Assembly (NCBI GenBank): GCA_036501825.1
Contig: DASXZP010000012.1
Span: forward strand, 1-64,000
Direction: 5' to 3'
DNA: 64,000 nt
Source: JAFECT01 sp036501825
Lineage (GTDB): Bacteria > Pseudomonadota > Alphaproteobacteria > Caulobacterales > Caulobacteraceae
The notes beneath the pieces were generated by a model. It ran no database searches and was not told where the DNA came from. It saw only the letters and a list, made by a program, of their open reading frames with translations. Positions 60,293-64,000 of this stretch are shown here, piece by piece. Numbering within the stretch: position 1 is the stretch's first letter; each line of letters begins with the position of its first letter. The translations under genes and the position numbers were made by a program.

Positions 60293-60634
60293 TTACGAAG
60301 CAGCCGGAGCCGCAGCGACCTTCTTCTTGCGAGAGGACTTCCGCTTCGCGGCCTTGCGCTTGGCAGGCTTGCGGGCGGTCTTCTTAGCAGCCTTGCGCTT
60401 GGCAGGAGCCTTGCGCTTCTTGGCGGCGGATTTGCGCTTCGTGGTCTTCTTGGCGCTCTTCCGCTTCGCGGCCTTGCGGACGGTCTTGCGAGCCGTCTTC
60501 CTGGCCGGACGCTTCTTGGCGGCGGACTTCCGCTTGGCGGCCTTCCGCTTCGGGGCCGCGGCGCGCTTGGCGACGGGCTTACGCTTGGCGGCCTTACGTT
60601 TGGCAGCCGGTTTCTTTCTTACGCTCTTAGCCAT
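60293..60634 (-). CDS. Histone H1-like lysine/alanine-rich protein
   Basis: 113 aa from ATG 60634. Nearly the whole protein is built of Lys, Arg and Ala in short repeats such as KRKAAKRK, KRKSAAKK and KKTARKPAKRK; the first (MAKSVRKKPAAKRK) and last (VAAAPAAS) residues are less charged. It resembles the disordered tails of bacterial histone-H1-like proteins (HC2, AlgP-like), which bind DNA and condense chromatin. The repetitive composition makes exact family assignment impossible. It is divergent from prmA across 83 bp with palindromic sites. Confidence 0.85.
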   Translation of the reverse strand: MAKSVRKKPAAKRKAAKRKPVAKRAAAPKRKAAKRKSAAKKRPARKTARKTVRKAAKRKSAKKTTKRKSAAKKRKAPAKRKAAKKTARKPAKRKAAKRKSSRKKKVAAAPAAS

Positions 60635-60657
60635 GTACAGCACCCCCGGTTGGTTGC

Positions 60658-60689
60658 GATACGCACACGCGCGTATCCGGGCTGATACG
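60658..60689. promoter_or_regulatory. Alternating GATACG/CGTATC half-sites between the histone-like gene and prmA
   Basis: GATACG (60658-60663), CGTATC (60672-60677) and GATACG (60684-60689) alternate in orientation, giving two overlapping inverted repeats with 8- and 6-bp spacers. Their position in an 83-bp divergent promoter suggests binding by a dimeric regulator controlling one or both genes. No cognate regulator is known. Confidence 0.45.
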
Positions 60690-60717
60690 ATTCGAGAGTG
60701 TAACTTCACTGAGTCAA

Positions 60718-61584
60718 ATGTCCAAAAACTCAATTCAAATAATCGCACGCGGTACTCGCCAGGATGTTGAAGCGGCGAGTGAAATTTTCGAGGCGGACTA
60801 TCGTCTGGAAGGCATTGCGTACAGCCTTCTCGCCGAGAATGAAGACTTAAACATCTGGAAAATAGATGCTTTTCCGAACACAGCAGAAGAAGCCGAAGTT
60901 CTTGCTGAACACTTAAATGCGTTCCGTGCACTGACGATAAAAAAAATTCGCCTCGCAGACGCAAATTGGCTCGCAATGGCCCTTTCCGGGCTGCCTCCGG
61001 TGCTCGAAGGGCGATTCGTTTTGTACGGCGAGCACGACTCGACGCGCATTCCGATCAACGCAACGAGCCTCGAAATCGACGCCGGCGCCGCATTCGGAAC
61101 CGGTCATCACGGCACGACGGCGGGATGTCTCAGCGCGCTGGATCAGCTGCTGAAACGGCGCCTGTTCGCGCATGTGCTCGACGTCGGCAGCGGCACCGGC
61201 GTGCTCGCCATCGCCGCGGCGAGGACCGGATCGCAGCGCGTGCTGGGCGTCGATATCGACCCCGTGTCGGTGCGCATCAGCCGCCAGAACGCGCGGCTCA
61301 ACCGCGCGCGGGCGCGTTTTGTTCACGCCTCGGGCCTGGATCATCCGACCGTCCGCGCCGGGCGGCCCTACGATCTCGTCTTCGCCAACATCCTGGCGAA
61401 ACCGCTGATTACGCTCGCCCAGGACATCCGCACGGCGCTGAAGCCGAACGGCCTGGCGATTCTCTCGGGCCTGCTGCGCACGCAGGAGCGTCAGGTGAAG
61501 GCCGCCTACCTCGCGCGCGGCTTCGCGCTGGAGCGCCGCATTCCCCGCGATGCGTGGCAGACGCTGGTGTTGCGCAAGCGCTGA
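60718..61584 (+). CDS. prmA: Ribosomal protein L11 methyltransferase
   Basis: 288 aa. The C-terminal SAM domain is typical: AAFGTGHHGTTAGCLSALDQ, motif I VLDVGSGTGVLAIAAAR, VDIDPVSVRISRQNARLN and the NILAKPL active-site loop. The N-terminal domain that holds L11 is less conserved. PrmA trimethylates several L11 residues in the cytoplasm. The first 280 bases are clearly AT-richer than the rest (many AAA/GAA/AAT codons), unusual for the window, but the protein reads on without a break. Confidence 0.95.
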   Translation: MSKNSIQIIARGTRQDVEAASEIFEADYRLEGIAYSLLAENEDLNIWKIDAFPNTAEEAEVLAEHLNAFRALTIKKIRLADANWLAMALSGLPPVLEGRFVLYGEHDSTRIPINATSLEIDAGAAFGTGHHGTTAGCLSALDQLLKRRLFAHVLDVGSGTGVLAIAAARTGSQRVLGVDIDPVSVRISRQNARLNRARARFVHASGLDHPTVRAGRPYDLVFANILAKPLITLAQDIRTALKPNGLAILSGLLRTQERQVKAAYLARGFALERRIPRDAWQTLVLRKR

Positions 61585-61828
61585 GGCCTTGCGGCGCGGG
61601 CCGCACAACGCGCGCTCACGCCCGTCGCCCTGCCCTCGATTTCCGCACGACGCCGGCGCCTCCACCGTGGCGCACTGCAACGGTCGCGCCGTGATCTCGC
61701 CCAGATCGACAGGTGAGCGACTCGGTTCGATCGATTGATTCCGCACCGCACCATTTCACCCCCGCGCCGCCTCCCCATCGCCGCGAGCACGCTTTGCGCC
61801 GCCGCCCGGGGAGGATTAGAAAGCGTCC

Positions 61829-63643
61829 ATGCGCCAGACCTTCGATGAAACCACCGACCGTTCCTTCGGACCCAGGCACCTGCCGCGCGTGCGCGAGCGC
61901 ATGGTCGCCCAGGGCCTCGACGGCTTCCTCGTGCCGCACGAGGACGAACATCAGAACGAGTACCTGCCCAAGGCCAACGAGCGGCTGAGCTGGCTCACCG
62001 GCTTCACCGGTTCGGCGGGCGCCGCGGTGGTGCTGAAGGACAAGGCGGCGGTGTTCGTCGACGGGCGCTATACCCTGCAGGTTCGCGATCAGGTGGACGA
62101 GGGCGTGTTCGAGATCCGCGACCTCGTGGACGGCGGCGTGCCGCTCTATCTGGAGAGCGCATCGCCGCGCGGCGGGGTGATCGGCTATGATCCGAAACTG
62201 CACTCGCCCGACGCTCTGCACTGGCTGCGCACCGCGGCGGAAAAAGCGGGCGCAACGCTAAAAGCAGTGTCCCACAACCCTTTGGATGAAGCGTGGGGCG
62301 CAGAGCGTCCGGCGCAACCGCAAGCGCACGTGGTTCCGCAGGCGCACGAATTCACCGGCGAAGACTCCTCATCCAAGCGCGAACGCCTGGGCCATGCGTT
62401 GAGCGAACAGGGCGCCGATGCGGCGGTGCTGACCTCGCCAGCGGCCATCGCGTGGCTGTTCAATGTGCGCGGCGGCGACGTGATCCGCACGCCCCTGCCG
62501 CTCGGTCAGGCGATCCTGAAGAAGGACGGCTCGGCGGAACTGTTCCTCGATCCCGCCAAGGTCAGCGACGAACTTCGCGCCTGGCTCGGCAACGGGGTCA
62601 GCCTCGAAACCGGCGACGCCCTGCCCGCCGCGGTGGATCGTCTGGCCGGCGCCAGCGTGCTGGTCGATCCCTCGCAGTCGTCGTCCTGGTATTTCGACCG
62701 GCTCGAACGCGCCGGCGCCCAGGTCGTCCGCGGTCAGGATCCGACCACGCTGCCGCGCGCCTGCAAGAACGATGTCGAGGTCGAAGGCTCGCGGCGCGCA
62801 CACGCCCGCGACGGCGCCGCCCTCACCCGCTTTCTGCACTGGGTCGCCACCGAGGCGCAGACGACCCTGCCCAGTGAAACCGAGATTGTAGAAAAGCTCG
62901 AAGGCTTCCGCGAAGCGACCGGCGCGCTGAAGGACCTCAGCTTCGACACCATCGCCGGCGCCGCCTCCAACGGCGCCATCGTCCACTATCGCCCGACCAG
63001 GCGGCTGGCCAAGGCGATGGAGAAGGGTTCGCTGCTGCTGGTCGACTCAGGCGCCCAGTACCTCGACGGCACCACCGACGTGACCCGCACCGTGGCGGTC
63101 GGCCAACCGAGCGACGAGATGCGCCAGCGCTTCACCCTCGTACTGAAGGGCCACATCGCGCTCGCCCGCATCCGTTTCCCGCACGGGACCACCGGCAGTG
63201 CGCTCGACATCCTGGCGCGGGCGCCCCTCTGGTCGCACGGCCTCGACTACGACCACGGCACCGGTCATGGCGTGGGCAGCTATCTCGGGGTGCACGAAGG
63301 CCCGCAGCGCATCGCTAAGGCGCCCAACACTGTGGCTCTGCGGCCGGGGATGATCGTCTCCAACGAGCCCGGCTTCTACAAGACCGGCGCCTACGGCATC
63401 CGCATTGAGAACCTGCAGGTGGTCACGCCGGCGGCCGAGATCGCCGGCGGTGAACGTCCGATGCTGGGATTCGAGACGCTGACGATGGCGCCGATCGACC
63501 GCACGCTCATCGATCGCGCGCTGCTCGACCACGACGAACGCGCGTGGCTCGACGCCTATCATGCGCGCGTGTTGAAAGTGGTCGGACCGCAGGTGGAAAA
63601 CGATGTGCGTGCGTGGCTCGAGAAGGTCTGCGCGCCGATCTGA
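61829..63643 (+). CDS. pepP: Aminopeptidase P (M24B, Xaa-Pro aminopeptidase)
   Basis: 604 aa, the long form with two creatinase-like N-terminal domains (about residues 15-300) and the M24 catalytic domain. Metal ligands are visible: LLLVDSGAQYLDGTTDVTRT (two Asp), HGTGHGVGSYLGVHEGP (His), SNEPGFYKTGAYGIRIENLQ (Glu) and a final Glu in GFETLTMAPID. It cleaves an N-terminal residue before proline. The 244 bp between prmA and this gene contain no other gene; GGGGAGGA lies about 17 bases before the ATG. Confidence 0.93.
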   Translation: MRQTFDETTDRSFGPRHLPRVRERMVAQGLDGFLVPHEDEHQNEYLPKANERLSWLTGFTGSAGAAVVLKDKAAVFVDGRYTLQVRDQVDEGVFEIRDLVDGGVPLYLESASPRGGVIGYDPKLHSPDALHWLRTAAEKAGATLKAVSHNPLDEAWGAERPAQPQAHVVPQAHEFTGEDSSSKRERLGHALSEQGADAAVLTSPAAIAWLFNVRGGDVIRTPLPLGQAILKKDGSAELFLDPAKVSDELRAWLGNGVSLETGDALPAAVDRLAGASVLVDPSQSSSWYFDRLERAGAQVVRGQDPTTLPRACKNDVEVEGSRRAHARDGAALTRFLHWVATEAQTTLPSETEIVEKLEGFREATGALKDLSFDTIAGAASNGAIVHYRPTRRLAKAMEKGSLLLVDSGAQYLDGTTDVTRTVAVGQPSDEMRQRFTLVLKGHIALARIRFPHGTTGSALDILARAPLWSHGLDYDHGTGHGVGSYLGVHEGPQRIAKAPNTVALRPGMIVSNEPGFYKTGAYGIRIENLQVVTPAAEIAGGERPMLGFETLTMAPIDRTLIDRALLDHDERAWLDAYHARVLKVVGPQVENDVRAWLEKVCAPI

Positions 63644-63690
63644 GGCTATACTGAGGCCAATACTCCACTCTATTGGCGGCGCCCGGAAAG

Positions 63691-63705
63691 CCTTACGTCG
63701 TAAGG
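63691..63705. promoter_or_regulatory. 15-bp perfect palindrome upstream of the TrmB-type gene
   Basis: CCTTACG-T-CGTAAGG is a perfect palindrome with a single central base, 25 bp before the predicted -35 of the TrmB-type gene. It is a plausible operator, possibly for autoregulation. Confidence 0.4.
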
Positions 63706-63730
63706 GATTGGCCCCCGGCGGCCCGGCCGG

Positions 63731-63776
63731 TGGACCTCCGCCGCAGGCCGCCCTATACTAGTAGCTATGACTACTA
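63731..63776 (+). promoter_or_regulatory. Predicted promoter and operator of the TrmB-type gene (leaderless start)
   Basis: TGGACC (63731-63736) and TATACT (63754-63759) are 17 bp apart, a good sigma-70-type pair. The start codon ATG lies at 63767, seven bases after the -10, which predicts transcription starting at or next to the ATG, a leaderless mRNA. TAGTAG-CTATGA-CTACTA (63759-63776) is an inverted repeat that covers the end of the -10 and the start codon, well placed for autorepression. Confidence 0.6.
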
Positions 63777-64000
63777 ATATCCCACCCGAACAAGCCCTCG
63801 CCGCCCTCGGATTCACCGAGATGGAAGCGGCGGTCTATTGCGAGCTGCTGCGCGGCGGCCCGGCCACCGGCTACCGGCTGGGGCAATCGATCGGGAAGGC
63901 GGCGGCCAACACCTACCAGGCCCTGGCGCAGCTCACCCAGAAGGGCGCGGTGTTGGTCGACGACCGGGATGCCAAGACCTACCGGGCGACTCCGCCCGCG
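63767..64000 (+). CDS. TrmB-like winged-helix regulator, N-terminal part, cut by the window edge
   Basis: The 78 visible residues (MTTNIPPEQALAALGFTEME, VYCELLRGGPATGYRLGQSI, NTYQALAQLTQKGAVLVDDR) form a TrmB/MarR-type winged helix: the LGFTEMEAAVYCELLRGG opening is characteristic of TrmB (sugar-sensing) regulators. No effector domain can be judged. No ribosome site precedes the ATG, consistent with a leaderless transcript. Confidence 0.8.
   Translation, partial: MTTNIPPEQALAALGFTEMEAAVYCELLRGGPATGYRLGQSIGKAAANTYQALAQLTQKGAVLVDDRDAKTYRATPPA

Noticed and set aside
1..64000. CRISPR arrays and toxin-antitoxin or defence islands
   Set aside because: No regularly spaced repeats, no Cas genes and no recognisable toxin-antitoxin pair; the phage methyltransferases are the only DNA-modification genes seen.

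Overview
The window is GC-rich and densely coded, and it looks like an alphaproteobacterial chromosome, most likely Caulobacterales. The reasons are a FliX-type flagellar regulator divergent from flgI, a CheL/FlgJ-N-like gene and a FlgN-like gene behind flgI, a DksA with a degraded zinc finger, a small CC_3452-type secreted protein and a TonB-receptor-based catabolic region. This placement comes from gene content and wording of recognised families; no database search was run.

Region by region. (1) 1-2307 is the end of an integrated phage-like element. On the minus strand, an AlpA-type activator, a frameshifted N6-adenine methyltransferase, a terminase-small-subunit-like protein and a C5-cytosine methyltransferase (cut by the window edge) are chained by 4-nt overlaps. 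A 52-aa membrane protein, a strongly structured non-coding stretch and a 22-bp copy of a tRNA-Asn 3' end (probable attachment site) follow. (2) 2404-11818 holds a TetR regulator divergent from a heterotetrameric sarcosine oxidase operon (soxBDAG) with purU, then a PhyH-type dioxygenase, a DAO-family oxidoreductase and a DUF3830 protein: one-carbon and N-methyl amine catabolism. (3) 12106-20666 is a TonB receptor, acyl-CoA ligase, TetR regulator, SDR dehydrogenase, type-B carboxylesterase and MFS transporter: probable uptake and breakdown of an ester or acyl substrate.

(4) 20858-32634 (minus) is a compact 12-gene respiratory operon: actA-B-C-D-E-F (alternative complex III), a small unnamed membrane protein, a Sco copper chaperone, and ctaC-D-E-F for a caa3-type oxidase whose subunit I has the YSHPxVY (A2-type) motif. 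Electrons would pass from quinol through ACIII to the oxidase. (5) 32775-41157 holds two tandem, same-length Asp-box beta-propeller exoproteins and three small secreted proteins, one with an 18-serine run.

(6) 41362-48823 is an RND efflux pair and, convergent with it, a GNAT enzyme, an Atm1-like ABC exporter and a lipoprotein. (7) 48943-55356 holds a LOG-family hydrolase, a CC_3452-type protein, a 222-bp inverted-repeat element, gltX, a DUF3857/transglutaminase/TPR protein and a Rieske oxygenase. (8) 55397-58518 is dksA, fliX and, behind a good sigma-54 promoter, flgI, a CheL/FlgJ-N-like gene and a flgN-like gene. (9) 58571-64000 holds an orphan ParA ATPase, a PaiB-like flavoprotein, a lysine-rich histone-H1-like protein divergent from prmA across a set of palindromic half-sites, an aminopeptidase P, and the start of a TrmB-type regulator that appears to be leaderless. 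No CRISPR array, rRNA or intact tRNA was seen.
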